Below, in pieces: positions 1-9,800 of a DNA stretch of 38,701 bases. A program made the translations under genes and the position numbers. Under the pieces are notes generated by a model. The model was not told the origin of the DNA. It made no database searches and was given only the letters and a program-made list of their open reading frames with translations. Position 1 is the stretch's first letter; every line of letters begins with the position of its first letter. The stretch spans positions 1 to 38,701 of the forward strand of contig CAYOLL010000049.1 in the NCBI GenBank assembly GCA_964404765.1, in the 5' to 3' direction. Origin of the DNA: CAYOLL01 sp964404765 [NCBI: uncultured Gemmatimonadota bacterium] (lineage in GTDB: Bacteria; 4572-55).

Positions 1-1
1 A

Positions 2-487
2 AGCATGCCGGATGTGATCCTGCTCGATTTGCACATGCCGGTTATGGACGGCTTTACCTTTTTGCAGCAAGTGCAACGGCTGCCGGATTGGCCTAATTTG
101 CCGATCATTGCCGTATCGAGCAATGTTTTTGATCAGACCCGCCAACATACCCTGACACTTGGCGCCACCGACTTTCTGGTCAAGCCGATTCGCTTCGACA
201 TGCTGCTTCAATCTTTGGAAAAGGCTTTGACTTTGGAATGGACCCGTCTGGCGGAAACCGGTTCCGGCGTCAGTCCGGAAATTATCTGCACGCTGTCTCA
301 GGACGATTTACAAGACCTGAAAGCGTGGGCCGACCGCGGCAGTTATTCCGAGATTATGAGCAAACTTGGAACATTAAAGCAGACTTATCCCGACTCGCAC
401 GGCTTTATTTTTAAACTGGAAAGATTCGCCGGTGAGTTTGAATTTGATCAATTGTCAAGCTATCTCGAAACCTATCTGAACAGGTGA
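2..487 (+). CDS. Response-regulator receiver domain, probable C-terminus of a hybrid sensor kinase (5' partial)
   Basis: The reading frame is open to the window edge, so the N-terminus is missing. What remains starts at the strand carrying the phospho-acceptor aspartate (DVILLDLHMPVMDG) and continues through the conserved switch region (IIAVSS) and the lysine of the FLVKPI motif, so it is the second half of a CheY-like receiver. About 80 residues follow that are not a DNA-binding domain; they look like the short helical tail found after the receiver in hybrid histidine kinases. The next gene, a response regulator, begins 3 bases after the stop, so the two are probably one operon and a signalling pair. 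The kinase part itself is outside the window and is inferred. Confidence 0.8.
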   Translation, partial: SMPDVILLDLHMPVMDGFTFLQQVQRLPDWPNLPIIAVSSNVFDQTRQHTLTLGATDFLVKPIRFDMLLQSLEKALTLEWTRLAETGSGVSPEIICTLSQDDLQDLKAWADRGSYSEIMSKLGTLKQTYPDSHGFIFKLERFAGEFEFDQLSSYLETYLNR

Positions 488-490
488 GCT

Positions 491-1594
491 ATGATCGAAA
501 GCGATCTGTTTAAATCCAGCCGCATCCTGGTCGTAGACGATCAAATGGCCAATCTGAAAGTCTTGACCGGTCTGCTAAAAAATATTTGCGGCGCCATTCA
601 GATTGCCACCGATGGTGAGAGTGCCCTGCGCCTGGTTGAACGCGGCCGGCCCGACTTGATCCTGCTGGATGTGATGATGCCCGGTATGAATGGCTTTGAA
701 GTCTGCCGTCGTCTTAAATCCATATCAAATCTGCCGCAAATCCCGGTCATTTTTATGACCGCGCTGAACAATGTCTCCGATAAAGTCAAGGGCTTTGAAG
801 CCGGCGGTGTTGACTATATTATCAAGCCATTTGAACATGAGGAAGTGCTGGCGCGGGTCAAAACGCATCTGACACTGCAAGCACTCCAAAACGAGTTAAC
901 CTTTAAAAATACGCTGTTGCAAAACCAGGCCCTTCATCTGGCAGAGCTGGTCAAAGCCAAAACACTGGAACTGGCCCAACTTAACGACGCCTTCATTGTC
1001 GCGCTGGAAAAAGCCAACTACTTTAACGATACCGATACCGGCAGCCATATTAAACGTGTCAGCCTCTATTCACGGGTTCTGGCCGAGGGCTTGCAAGTAC
1101 CGGCGGATATTTGTCTGCAAATCAATCAATTTGCTTCCATTCATGATATCGGCAAAGTCTGCACACCCAGCCATATCTTAAAAAAAATCGGACGGTTAAC
1201 CGATGCTGAAATGACTGTCATGCGCGAGCACTGCTATACCGGGTATAAAATGATCGACCATCCGGTGATTCCGGACATTGCCAAAAATATCGTCTATGCC
1301 CACCATGAAAAATGGGATGGCAGCGGCTATCCGCGCGGACTTAGAAGCGTCGATATTCCGCTGGAAGCCCGCATCGTCGCACTGGCCGATGTGTATGATG
1401 CCTTGCGAAATGCCCGCTCGTACAAACCCGCCTTCTCGCAGGAAAAAACCCATGAGTTGATTCTGGCTGATACCGGGATGCATTTCGATCCGGACATCGT
1501 GAGGGTGTATCTGGCGAACGAAGATGCCTTTAACAAAATTCATTGTGAATATGGCGATCTTAATCAATACCTTGACATGACTATCGTGAACTAA
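491..1594 (+). CDS. Response regulator with HD-GYP domain (cyclic-di-GMP phosphodiesterase, RpfG type)
   Basis: 367 residues. Residues 10-125 form a receiver domain with the acidic pair D16-D17, phospho-acceptor D60 (LILLDVMMPGMNG) and the conserved lysine in DYIIKPFE. A helical linker follows at about 130-165. The C-terminal part is an HD-GYP domain: it has the HDIGK metal-binding pair, the HHEKWDGSGYP signature and the DVYDAL motif. HD-GYP proteins hydrolyse cyclic-di-GMP in the cytoplasm, so phosphorylation by the upstream kinase probably controls c-di-GMP level. The start is ATG, directly after the preceding stop. A strong hairpin follows 28 bases after its stop. Family assignment is secure; the signal sensed is unknown. 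Confidence 0.93.
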   Translation: MIESDLFKSSRILVVDDQMANLKVLTGLLKNICGAIQIATDGESALRLVERGRPDLILLDVMMPGMNGFEVCRRLKSISNLPQIPVIFMTALNNVSDKVKGFEAGGVDYIIKPFEHEEVLARVKTHLTLQALQNELTFKNTLLQNQALHLAELVKAKTLELAQLNDAFIVALEKANYFNDTDTGSHIKRVSLYSRVLAEGLQVPADICLQINQFASIHDIGKVCTPSHILKKIGRLTDAEMTVMREHCYTGYKMIDHPVIPDIAKNIVYAHHEKWDGSGYPRGLRSVDIPLEARIVALADVYDALRNARSYKPAFSQEKTHELILADTGMHFDPDIVRVYLANEDAFNKIHCEYGDLNQYLDMTIVN

Positions 1595-1621
1595 TGGTTT
1601 GCGGCGTAAGTTTGTGTGAAC

Positions 1622-1658
1622 TCAGACCTGACGGGTTTTGGAAACCCGTCAGGTCTGA
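1622..1658 (+). terminator. Hairpin, likely terminator of the HD-GYP gene
   Basis: Two perfectly complementary 17-base arms (1622-1638 and 1642-1658) are separated by TGG. A T-rich stretch follows. The arm core ACCTGACGGGT recurs as a second hairpin at 21030-21092, so this is also a member of a dispersed repeat family. Confidence 0.6.
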
Positions 1659-1739
1659 TCTTGTTTCTTGTTAATTTGAAAAGCATTGCAGGTTCAAAGA
1701 ATTTGCCAAACTTTAGACACTTTAGGCACCGGGGGAACC

Positions 1740-3266
1740 ATGCTCGATTTGTTGCTTTTTCTATTAAAAGTTTTTGGACTGCCGTTAGCGATATTTATAC
1801 TACTGCGCCAAACTTACAAGCTCAGCGCACATCTGAGCATAATCAGCAAACTTAAAGTCCCGCTGAATATTGCTTTCATACTTGCCAGCGCCATGCTGAT
1901 GATAAAGCTGGCGGAGATGCCTATCCTCGCCTACACCGATAAGGTCATCTCACTGCTGCTGTACTTTGTAATTCTCTACGTGGTGATTCGCGGCGCGGAG
2001 CTCATTTTTGTTGAAGAAGTCCTGCGGCGGCGCAATGTTCATATCCCCGGATTCATTCGTGACATTATCCGCTTTGTGCTGGTCATGTTGGCCATCACGC
2101 TGCTGCTCAAATTCATTTTTGGGATCGAACCAACGGCGTTTATTGTCACTTCAACCGTTATTTCCGCCGTCATCGGTCTGGCTTTGCAGGACATGCTGGC
2201 CAATGTAATCTCCGGCGTGGCGCTACAGATCGAGCGACCCTTTGAAATCGGTGATTGGGTGCGCATCAACGACCGTGACGGGCGCATTGCCGAGATGAGC
2301 TGGCGCACTACCAAACTACGCACCCGCCAGAACGATTACATCATCATTCCCAACACCACGGTGGCCACGCATGAAATCTACAACTTTTACGCTCCGACCA
2401 AAGTCCATCAAATCCTGATGTATATCGGCGCCAGCTACAAGGACGCGCCCAATCGGGTCAAAGCCTCGCTCATGGCCGTCCTGTCGGATGTCAAGACGGT
2501 TTTACACGAGCCGGCCTCGCAAGTGTTTGTCGTTAAATACAATGACTTTTCCATTGATTACGAGCTGCGCTTTTGGATTGCCGACTATGAGATTCTGCCG
2601 GCGGTGCAAGACGAGGTGATGACGCGCATCTGGTACCAGTTCCGCCGCGATGAAATACAGATTCCATATCCAATCCGCGACATCAACATCACCCACCACG
2701 AAGCCCGCCAACAAGAAGCTGTCACCGCCTACCAAAAACTGCTGGACGATATCGTCGAGAGCATCCACGATATTGATATTCTGCAGCCATTTTCCCGCGA
2801 AAAGCTGTATGAATTAGCCCGGGCGGTGCGCCATGCCGTTTATGCCGGCAATGAATATCTGGTGCATCAGGGCGACCACGACAGCTCGTTTTATATCATT
2901 AAATCCGGACGGGTAGAGGTTTTGATTAAGCAGGAAGATGGAGGCATCACCAGCGTAGGCACATTTGGCGAAGACTACTATTTTGGCGAGATTTCCCTGT
3001 TGACCGGCGCGCCGCGTTCCGCCTCCGTCATCGCCAGAATGGATACGGAAGCGCTGATTATCGACAAGAGCAGCTTTGGTCTGCTGCTGCAAGCCAACCC
3101 GACCTTGGCCGAAGCGCTCAGCGAGATTTTACACCAGCGCACCCACCAACTGGAAAAAATCCATCTGGACGCCAGCGAAGACCGCGCCCGCCGCCAGCAG
3201 ACCGACCAAAAAGCCGAAAGCAAGAAGCTGCTGCAACTGATTCAGCGTTTCTTTAATCTGGTTTAG
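1740..3266 (+). CDS. MscS-family mechanosensitive channel with C-terminal cyclic-nucleotide-binding domain
   Basis: 508 residues from ATG 1740, chosen because GGGGGAA lies just upstream; an in-frame ATG at 1686 has no such site. Hydrophobic segments fill residues 1-155. They are followed by the MscS pore helix and beta domain, with the signatures GLALQDMLANVISG, IERPFEIGDWVRI and DYIIIPNTTV. From about residue 350 there is a cNMP-binding fold with EYLVHQGD, FYIIKSGRVEVL and the phosphate-binding cassette FGEISLLTGAPRSASV. The protein should be an inner-membrane channel that opens on membrane tension or ligand binding; fused cNMP domains are known in this family but the ligand here is not shown. 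Its last 19 codons are duplicated at 10905-10967, making its 3' end the left boundary of the accessory island. Confidence 0.92.
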   Translation: MLDLLLFLLKVFGLPLAIFILLRQTYKLSAHLSIISKLKVPLNIAFILASAMLMIKLAEMPILAYTDKVISLLLYFVILYVVIRGAELIFVEEVLRRRNVHIPGFIRDIIRFVLVMLAITLLLKFIFGIEPTAFIVTSTVISAVIGLALQDMLANVISGVALQIERPFEIGDWVRINDRDGRIAEMSWRTTKLRTRQNDYIIIPNTTVATHEIYNFYAPTKVHQILMYIGASYKDAPNRVKASLMAVLSDVKTVLHEPASQVFVVKYNDFSIDYELRFWIADYEILPAVQDEVMTRIWYQFRRDEIQIPYPIRDINITHHEARQQEAVTAYQKLLDDIVESIHDIDILQPFSREKLYELARAVRHAVYAGNEYLVHQGDHDSSFYIIKSGRVEVLIKQEDGGITSVGTFGEDYYFGEISLLTGAPRSASVIARMDTEALIIDKSSFGLLLQANPTLAEALSEILHQRTHQLEKIHLDASEDRARRQQTDQKAESKKLLQLIQRFFNLV

Positions 3267-3269
3267 CGC
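3207..3269 (+). repeat. Left 63-bp direct repeat (3' end of the MscS gene), att-like
   Basis: This stretch matches 10905-10967 at 61 of 63 positions in the same orientation; the differences are at 3224 and 3248. It covers the last codons of the MscS gene plus its stop codon and three bases. Here it is part of the intact gene. Retention of a gene's 3' end at both edges of an insert is the usual outcome of site-specific integration into that gene end, although no integrase gene is present. Confidence 0.85.
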
Positions 3270-3612
3270 CAATTGTCCAAACTGCCAGGCTCGGCTTACG
3301 CAAAAAAACGAAAACCGGTGGATGCGGCTCCTGTTTGTTTGAATGGATCGGCGTTTTGACGCTGCTACCGGCTTTGTTTTCACGCAATCCGATTTTGGGT
3401 GTGATTGGATTTGTGTTTTTTTGCGGGGGCATTCGGCGGCCTACACCAAGCAGACGTTCTGGAAACACCCGAATTGTAAAATGACTTTTCCGGGTTAAGG
3501 TTAAAATGATATTGATATTAGTAGATGGCGCATCCAAGCATATCTCATGACAAGAATCCCCATTCTGGCCTCAATTTACCATTAATTACATCAAGATTTA
3601 GAGGATACTAAA
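3270..3612. other. Intergenic junction at the left edge of the island
   Basis: 343 bases without a convincing gene. The first 230 have host-like composition and may be decayed coding DNA. Short open stretches exist on both strands but none has a ribosome-binding site or a recognisable domain. From about 3500 the DNA becomes AT-rich and leads into the next gene. Confidence 0.4.
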
Positions 3613-4752
3613 ATGGCATGCTTTCTTTTTGGCGTTGCTTTGATCTTATTAGCTGTATACTTTTCAGCAAAATACGGTGTCGAAAATACTGTTGATTTTA
3701 TCAAATCATCATCCAGATTGATTCAAGTTCGGTGGTTGAGCGGTATTCTGATAGTTTCACTTTTTTTGACTTGTATTCAATCCGACCAAAACGATAAGGT
3801 TAGCTCGAAAAATGACCGATTAGCTACGCAGAACAAGGAATTGCAATCCACAGTTGAAAATTTACGAAGTCAGTTAACACAAACCGAAAGCGAAAAGAAC
3901 CTTTTAGTCCAGGTCAAAAGCGATCAGGTAAGTTTCGCTATTGCCGAAAGAGATTCAATCAAAGCAGCCTTAGAAGCGTATATGACAAGTGATGAAGGGT
4001 TATGGAAATCCGCCCTCAATACCGGTAGTATCGCAGACTATAGAAAGCTGGTCTCGTGGTATCCTGAAAGCCCCTATGCGTCAATGGCTTCCCAAAAAAT
4101 TGATGTTGCGATCAACAGTGTTCGACAAGAATTTAAAGTGCTCAAGGAATCTTTAAAAACATACGATGATCCAGCAATGACGGCTCAAACCATCAGCAAT
4201 TTCAAGTCTTTAGCAGAAATTGACTCTCTCACTGTTACTCAATGCGACGCTTTGCTTAAGTATTATTCTGACCTGGCAGCTAAAAAGGAAATACAGATGC
4301 AAAAAGAAGAGGCTGCAATTCAAATGGAAAAGAAATACGGTATCCAGTTGAAGATTCTTGATGCGAGGTGGAAGGTTGGAGAAATTTCCAATAGTCTAAT
4401 GTTGATCCCCTTTGTTAAGGCCAAGATAAAAAACATTAGCGGGAGTCCGATACAATCACTGAGGCTTACCATTTCTTTTTCAGATACTGACAAAAAAGAA
4501 GAGTTTGGAAACGATTCTAAATATATCGCCTCTTCGTTTGATCCCCCCTTTCAAAATGAATTTACAAAAGAGGTTGAGTTTGTCAGTAGTGTTGGATTTG
4601 ATTTAACCGGAATAGGAACTATTGTTTTGGAAAATCCTGAGATTTATAAGAAAATTCCAAACTTGCAAGCATTTGTATATCTTTCCCAAATAAGTGAAGG
4701 TAACATTCTTCTTACGACGGTCGATATACCCAAAAAATTTAAACTACGATGA
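3613..4752 (+). CDS. Hypothetical membrane-anchored coiled-coil protein
   Basis: 379 residues. Hydrophobic segments at about 1-17 and 41-55 would make a membrane hairpin or anchor. A heptad-rich coiled coil (about 62-105) follows, then a helical middle region, then charged helices around 225-240. The last 130 residues look like a beta-sandwich; the stretch VKAKIKNISGSPIQSLRLTI resembles the FxLYD/DUF3426 type of extracytoplasmic domain, but this is only a weak resemblance. Start ATG is preceded by AGAGGATA. The gene is AT-rich compared with the flanking backbone, as are the next two genes. It is the first gene of the four inside the direct repeats, so a role as membrane sensor or effector of that system is possible but not shown. 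I do not recognise a named family. Confidence 0.75.
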   Translation: MACFLFGVALILLAVYFSAKYGVENTVDFIKSSSRLIQVRWLSGILIVSLFLTCIQSDQNDKVSSKNDRLATQNKELQSTVENLRSQLTQTESEKNLLVQVKSDQVSFAIAERDSIKAALEAYMTSDEGLWKSALNTGSIADYRKLVSWYPESPYASMASQKIDVAINSVRQEFKVLKESLKTYDDPAMTAQTISNFKSLAEIDSLTVTQCDALLKYYSDLAAKKEIQMQKEEAAIQMEKKYGIQLKILDARWKVGEISNSLMLIPFVKAKIKNISGSPIQSLRLTISFSDTDKKEEFGNDSKYIASSFDPPFQNEFTKEVEFVSSVGFDLTGIGTIVLENPEIYKKIPNLQAFVYLSQISEGNILLTTVDIPKKFKLR

Positions 4753-4808
4753 TTTTGTATAAAGAAAGATAGTGGCCTTTTCTAATCTGATTTTGAGCTT
4801 TATTTATG

Positions 4809-4814
4809 AGGAGG
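4809..4814 (+). promoter_or_regulatory. Strong Shine-Dalgarno AGGAGG deciding a GTG start
   Basis: AGGAGG lies six bases before GTG 4821 and overlaps the upstream ATG at 4806. A start at 4806 would leave no ribosome-binding site, so GTG 4821 is the likelier start of the DUF5677-like gene. Confidence 0.7.
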
Positions 4815-4820
4815 ATTATA

Positions 4821-5528
4821 GTGAATACTGACCTAAAAACGAAATTGGAAGAACTTTCTTCTACGTGTGATTTCGTAAAAAAAGAACTTGCTGAGATCGA
4901 GAAAGTAGTGGATATGACAGACATTCAACAAAAAGTTCTATTTTTATGTTTAATTCGTATAGTCAAGTACTTCGATGCATACTTACTTCTTGCGAATAAT
5001 GGGTACGGTGAACCTGCAGCTTGCGTTCTACGTTCTGTATTTGAAGCAACATTATGGATGCGATGGTGCATCATAAAGCCAGAAAATGCAGAGTTATACT
5101 TTAAAGCTGGATCCGGTGAATTGCGAAGATTAGTAGAAAAAAATTTTAGTAGAAGTTTACTTACATCCAAAAACACCCCGGATCCACAAACAGTAAAAAA
5201 ACTTCTTAAAGATAAAGGTAAGGATTACAAATTTCCCCCGTGGGAAAGTATGGCTAAAGAAACACAAATGGATGACCTTTTCAACATGATTTATCCATTG
5301 CTTTCCGCGATGTCACATGGAACATGGATGTTTTTATGTGAGCGACTTAAAAATAAAGAGGCTGTGTTTACACCTTTTCCTGATAGCAATAACATAGAAC
5401 CATTCATCTCGTTTGCCTATGGTTTTTTGCGTGATGGCTATTGGGTATGCAAAACATGGGTTTTTGAAAAGAAAATTTATCCCGCCCCTAATTACCGAAA
5501 GCTAAGAACTCAAGAGGAAGATACTTAA
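4821..5528 (+). CDS. DUF5677-like hypothetical protein
   Basis: 235 residues from GTG 4821. It is all-helical by appearance. The central motif ACVLRSVFEATLWMRWC, with an arginine and a following FE pair on one helix, together with the later SAMSHGTWMF motif, resembles the DUF5677 group of uncharacterised proteins. These are often seen on mobile or defence-related islands. No nuclease or ATPase motif is visible. It follows the coiled-coil gene by 68 bases on the same strand and shares its AT-rich composition. The family call rests on remembered motif shape only; the molecular function is unknown. Confidence 0.65.
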   Translation: MNTDLKTKLEELSSTCDFVKKELAEIEKVVDMTDIQQKVLFLCLIRIVKYFDAYLLLANNGYGEPAACVLRSVFEATLWMRWCIIKPENAELYFKAGSGELRRLVEKNFSRSLLTSKNTPDPQTVKKLLKDKGKDYKFPPWESMAKETQMDDLFNMIYPLLSAMSHGTWMFLCERLKNKEAVFTPFPDSNNIEPFISFAYGFLRDGYWVCKTWVFEKKIYPAPNYRKLRTQEEDT

Positions 5529-5531
5529 TTC

Positions 5532-5580
5532 ATGAAAAGAAAACGCATTCCCCTTTCCATAACCACCCGAAATTGCCGTG
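5532..5580 (+). pseudogene. Vestigial copy of a zinc-finger gene 5' end
   Basis: Starting at ATG 5532, the DNA from about 5549 to 5578 aligns with the first codons of the large fusion gene (about 6812-6843). Roughly 27 of 32 positions match with two single-base gaps. Repaired, it would read PLSITHP followed by hydrophobic residues, as in the start of the large protein. It ends after about 30 bases, next to the HNH gene leader. Confidence 0.45.
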
Positions 5581-5652
5581 TTTTTGCGTTGCTTGATAAG
5601 AACAGCCCGCGCGCGGTTCATTGTTGTGACAACCTTTTCAAAAGGTGGTTCT

Positions 5653-6825
5653 ATGAAACGATGTTATGTATGTGACAAAGAAATTCAAAAGGGAAATACA
5701 TATGATGAGCATATCATTCTGAACGCTTTAGGCGGAAGATTACACTCTAAAGATATTATTTGCTCTGTCTGTAATGCCCAATATCCCGACCTCGATACCG
5801 AGTTGACTGTACAGCTAAATAGTTTTGCTAATTTGATTAATATACATCGGGATAGAGGACATCCTCTAGACCTCAAAGGCACACGATTGGACTCTGGGGA
5901 GGCTTACTTTCGAAAGTCAGATGGTACCCTTGAAATGATGCGACCACTAATTAAAAAAACAGAAAATCAACTTTTAATCAAAGCCAAAAACCGGAAAGAG
6001 CTCAAGAAGGTTTTGCACGGGATAAAAAGAAAATATCCTAGCATAAATGTTGAGGAGTGCTTAAAAAAAGCTGAATCCGGGCAAGAGGACATAGACTTTG
6101 ATACAGCAGTTAAAGTTAACTTAAATAAGGACAATTGCTTTCGTTCGATATGTAAAACTGCTCTCAACTTCTACATTTATTCAGGTGGAGATGCACAATA
6201 TATAAAGCACCTGATACCATATTTAAAGCGGCAAAAAGAATTGGCTGTTGTTGTTGCAGCAGATCAACTGTATTGTACTTCACAGGAGTTGAACAGTAAT
6301 GAAATTTCTCATACCCTTTATATCCACGCAGATGCAAAAAATCGACTTTTGTACGCTTATGTTGAGCTTTTTAGTACTTTTAGTTTCGTTATATTGCTCA
6401 ATGAAAATTTCGCAGGTGCGGGCTTTTCAAAAACATACTGCTACGATTTAATTCAACGGGAGTACATCCATAAAAACATTCATATTGATTTGGATTTAGA
6501 GGCCATAAGAGCTAGATTTAGCAATACAGCAGTTTGTGTAGACTCAGCGCGTCTTGAAAGATTTTCGATAATTGCTGAGGGGGAAATACGGCTTCAAAGA
6601 ATAATGAATACGGCATTACGAAATGTATCTAAAAATTATCCAAAGGGATTTGACGACGAGATGGAAAGAATCAGCGCAATCATAAATGAATATTCTAAAC
6701 TTTTTCTTCCACATCTTACGGGAACAACTAATATTCCTGATTTTAACTTTAATTTGAAAAATTGCGAGCAAATCAAAATCATTAAGGAATCTGCTGAATG
6801 GAGCGAAATCAACCCCTATCCATAA
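5653..6825 (+). CDS. HNH endonuclease (HNH_5-like treble-clef) protein
   Basis: 390 residues from ATG 5653, preceded by AAAGGTGG; the longer in-frame upstream start at 5578 has no such site. The N-terminus is a zinc-binding HNH fold: C4-x2-C7, the EH pair at 19-20 in DEHIILNALGGRL, then C37-x2-C40 followed by N41. This order matches the HNH_5 family, whose members are predicted metal-dependent nucleases. The remaining 330 residues are uncharacterised, with an SGGDAQYIKHLIPYL motif, and may bind target or partner. The stop codon lies 28 bases inside the next gene, so translation of nuclease and helicase-methyltransferase is likely coupled. Nuclease activity is inferred from the motif. Confidence 0.8.
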   Translation: MKRCYVCDKEIQKGNTYDEHIILNALGGRLHSKDIICSVCNAQYPDLDTELTVQLNSFANLINIHRDRGHPLDLKGTRLDSGEAYFRKSDGTLEMMRPLIKKTENQLLIKAKNRKELKKVLHGIKRKYPSINVEECLKKAESGQEDIDFDTAVKVNLNKDNCFRSICKTALNFYIYSGGDAQYIKHLIPYLKRQKELAVVVAADQLYCTSQELNSNEISHTLYIHADAKNRLLYAYVELFSTFSFVILLNENFAGAGFSKTYCYDLIQREYIHKNIHIDLDLEAIRARFSNTAVCVDSARLERFSIIAEGEIRLQRIMNTALRNVSKNYPKGFDDEMERISAIINEYSKLFLPHLTGTTNIPDFNFNLKNCEQIKIIKESAEWSEINPYP

Positions 6826-9800
6826 CCCACCCGGAAGTTGCCGCCCAATGGCATCCGACTAAAAACGGGGATTTGACTCCGAACGATGTGACAGCCGGTA
6901 TACGCAAAAAAGTTTGGTGGAAATGTGCCATTGCCGATGATCATGTATGGGAAGCGAGCTTGTCCGGCAGAACGATTCGACGTGCAGGATGTCCGGTTTG
7001 CAGAGGCTTGAAAGTTGTAGAGTCAAGCTCCTTGATGACAACACACCCCGAATTGGCCAAGCAGTGGCACCCAACTAAAAATGGGGAGTTGAAACCAGAT
7101 CACGTTGTTGCTGGCAGCAATAAACCTGCTTGGTGGAAGTGTGAAAAAGGCCCGGATCACGAATGGGAAGCTATTATCGTTTCTCGTAAAAAAGGTGCCG
7201 GCTGCCCTTGCTGTGCCGGCCATCAGGCGTCAATAACGAACTGTATCGCCACACAAAATCCAACTCTTGCCAAGCAGTGGCACCTGACCAGAAATGGAAC
7301 CACTACGCCCTATGATGTTGCTATTGGCAGTAGTTTAAAGTATTGGTGGAAATGCGCCGAAGGGCCTGACCACGAATGGGAGGCCTCGCCCGATGCCCGA
7401 AAAGTCAGGGGCTGTCCCTTTTGCGCAGGGAAACGTATTTCAATCAGCACCTCACTTGCCGTAAAGCACCCTGATTTAGCAAAAGAATGGCATCCAACAA
7501 AAAACGGGAATATAACGCCAAAGGATGTGACGACTGGGGAATCTACCAAATACTGGTGGATTTGCCACAAAGGGCCGGATCATGAATGGGAGTCAACAAT
7601 ACGGAACCGCGTTAAGGGCAGTGGTTGTCCGTGCTGCAGTGGTTACAAGGCTTCGGTAACAAATTCGCTGGCGGCATTATATCCACAGGTTGCGGCGCAA
7701 TGGCATCCAAGCAAAAATGGAAGCTTACAGCCAAAAGATATTGTAGCAACCAGTAAAAAACCTCATTGGTGGATTTGTCATAAAGGGCCAGACCATGAAT
7801 GGAAAACTACCCCGCAGTCAAGGGTTAGATCCGGCCCAGGGTGTCCTTTTTGCAACGGCTTTAGGGTATCCGTCACCAATGCTCTGAGTATAAAACGGCC
7901 GGATTTAGTACGAGAGTGGCACCCAACAAAGAACAAAAATAAAAAGCCTACGGATGTAGTTGCCGGTAGTAAAATAAATGTTTGGTGGAAGTGCGATAAA
8001 GGGCCGGATCACGAGTGGGAAGCTACTCCCTATACAAGAATTAAAGGTCATGGTTGTCCGTTTTGTGCAGGAATTAAAGTATCTGTCACCAACTCGTTAG
8101 CCAGTTTATATCCAAAAATTGCTGAGCAATGGGACTACGAAAAGAATGGTAATATTACGCCCCAAATGATTACAAAAGCAACTACCAGAGAGTTTTGGTG
8201 GAAATGTCCTGAAAATTCTGATCATTCTTGGAAAGCATCTGTAGCGAATAGAACACGGGGTGGCCAAAATTGCTCATACTGCAATCAAGGCTGGACGATT
8301 GGAAACATTCGCTTTTTCGTCAAATCCTTGCAGCCCCATCTACACATCTTTACGGACGCAGAACTTTACCTTTTTTTCCAGCAAAGCGGTATTCTTACAT
8401 CAAATAGTAAAGCCAAAGCCTTTGCCAAAGCGCTCTCCACCGGGCGTATCCCGCCGGAAGAAGTGGACAAATTTGTCAAAGGCGAGCCGTCGGTGGCTGA
8501 TCAATTTATCGCCGATCCCACCACAACCATTGACGCAGCTTTACAAAAAGCCGCCGCCGATTCAACGGCGTCGGAGGCCGACGACTTAACCGCCGAAGAC
8601 GATGTTGAAAAGACAGAAATTGACGAAGCCGCCGCCGCCCTGGAAAAAGAAGCCGGCTTGCCGCTGACCCAAACCAAAGATGTGTTGGCCTCGCTGACCA
8701 ACCCGATCCTGGCCAACGCTGATCAGGAAGCGCTTGCGTTTCTGCTGGCCTCGGCCTTAGCCAAACTCTGGAAGGACGCCTTTGAAAACGAGGCCAACGC
8801 CGTGGCCCAGGCCGAAGCCTTTGTGGGCGAAGGTTACGCCGCGCAAGTGCGCGACCGCTTTTTGGACGAATATCGGCGGGTGAAGGAGTTGGTCATCCCG
8901 GCCGGTTATGCCTTTGCCGAAAACGGACGGCGGCTGGAGCCCAACCTGATGCAGCGTTTGGCCGCGGTGCGGGTGCGGGATCAAAAACGGGTGGGCAACT
9001 GGTCGGGCACGGGCGCGGGCAAAACGCTGTCGGCGGTGCTGGCCAGCCGGGTTATCGCCGCTGAACTCACGGTTATCTGCTGCCCGAATAATGTGATTGA
9101 CACCTGGCAAGAGGCGATTCAAAGCATTTTCCCCGACAGTCTGGTCAGCGCCAAAACCTTTCAAGATCAGGCGTCGGCATTGAATCGGCCGCGCTATCTT
9201 GTCCTCAATTATGAAGCTTTTCAGCAAAACGATTCCCCGCAAAAAGTCAAACAACTGGTGCAATCGCAGCGCCTCGATTTTATCGTCGTGGATGAGATTC
9301 ATTTTGTCAAACAGCGCGACGAAAAGCTGATGTCCAAGCGCAAACAAATGGTCAATGCCATGATTACCCAGGCCGGGGAAAAGAATCCCGACTTGCGTGT
9401 ATTGGGCATGTCAGCCACGCCGGTCATCAACAACTTGCAGGAAGCCCGCAGCCTGATTGAGATGATTGATTCCACCGTATATGATGATTTGCAGACAAAG
9501 GCAACTGTGTCCAACTGTATGCGGGTTCATCAAAAGCTGGTGACGCTGGGCCTGCGCCATAAACCCAAGTATGACATCGAATTAGACACACGCGAAACGG
9601 AAGTGGATTGTACGGATTTTGTGCCGCGCTTACGCATGCTGGGCAAAAAAGCCAATGTGCTGGCGCTGGAGCAAATTTTAACCGAGATCAAACTGCCGAT
9701 TATTTTGCAGACGTTAAAGGCCGAGCGCAAACCGACGCTGATTTATACCCATTATGTGGACGGCATCGACAAGCTGCTGCGGGATGCGCTGGAAAACAAC

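Noticed and set aside
3253-3537. 94-codon minus-strand open frame at the island edge
   Set aside because: No start signal and no known domain; it overlaps the end of the MscS gene. Possibly decayed DNA, but not supportable as a gene.
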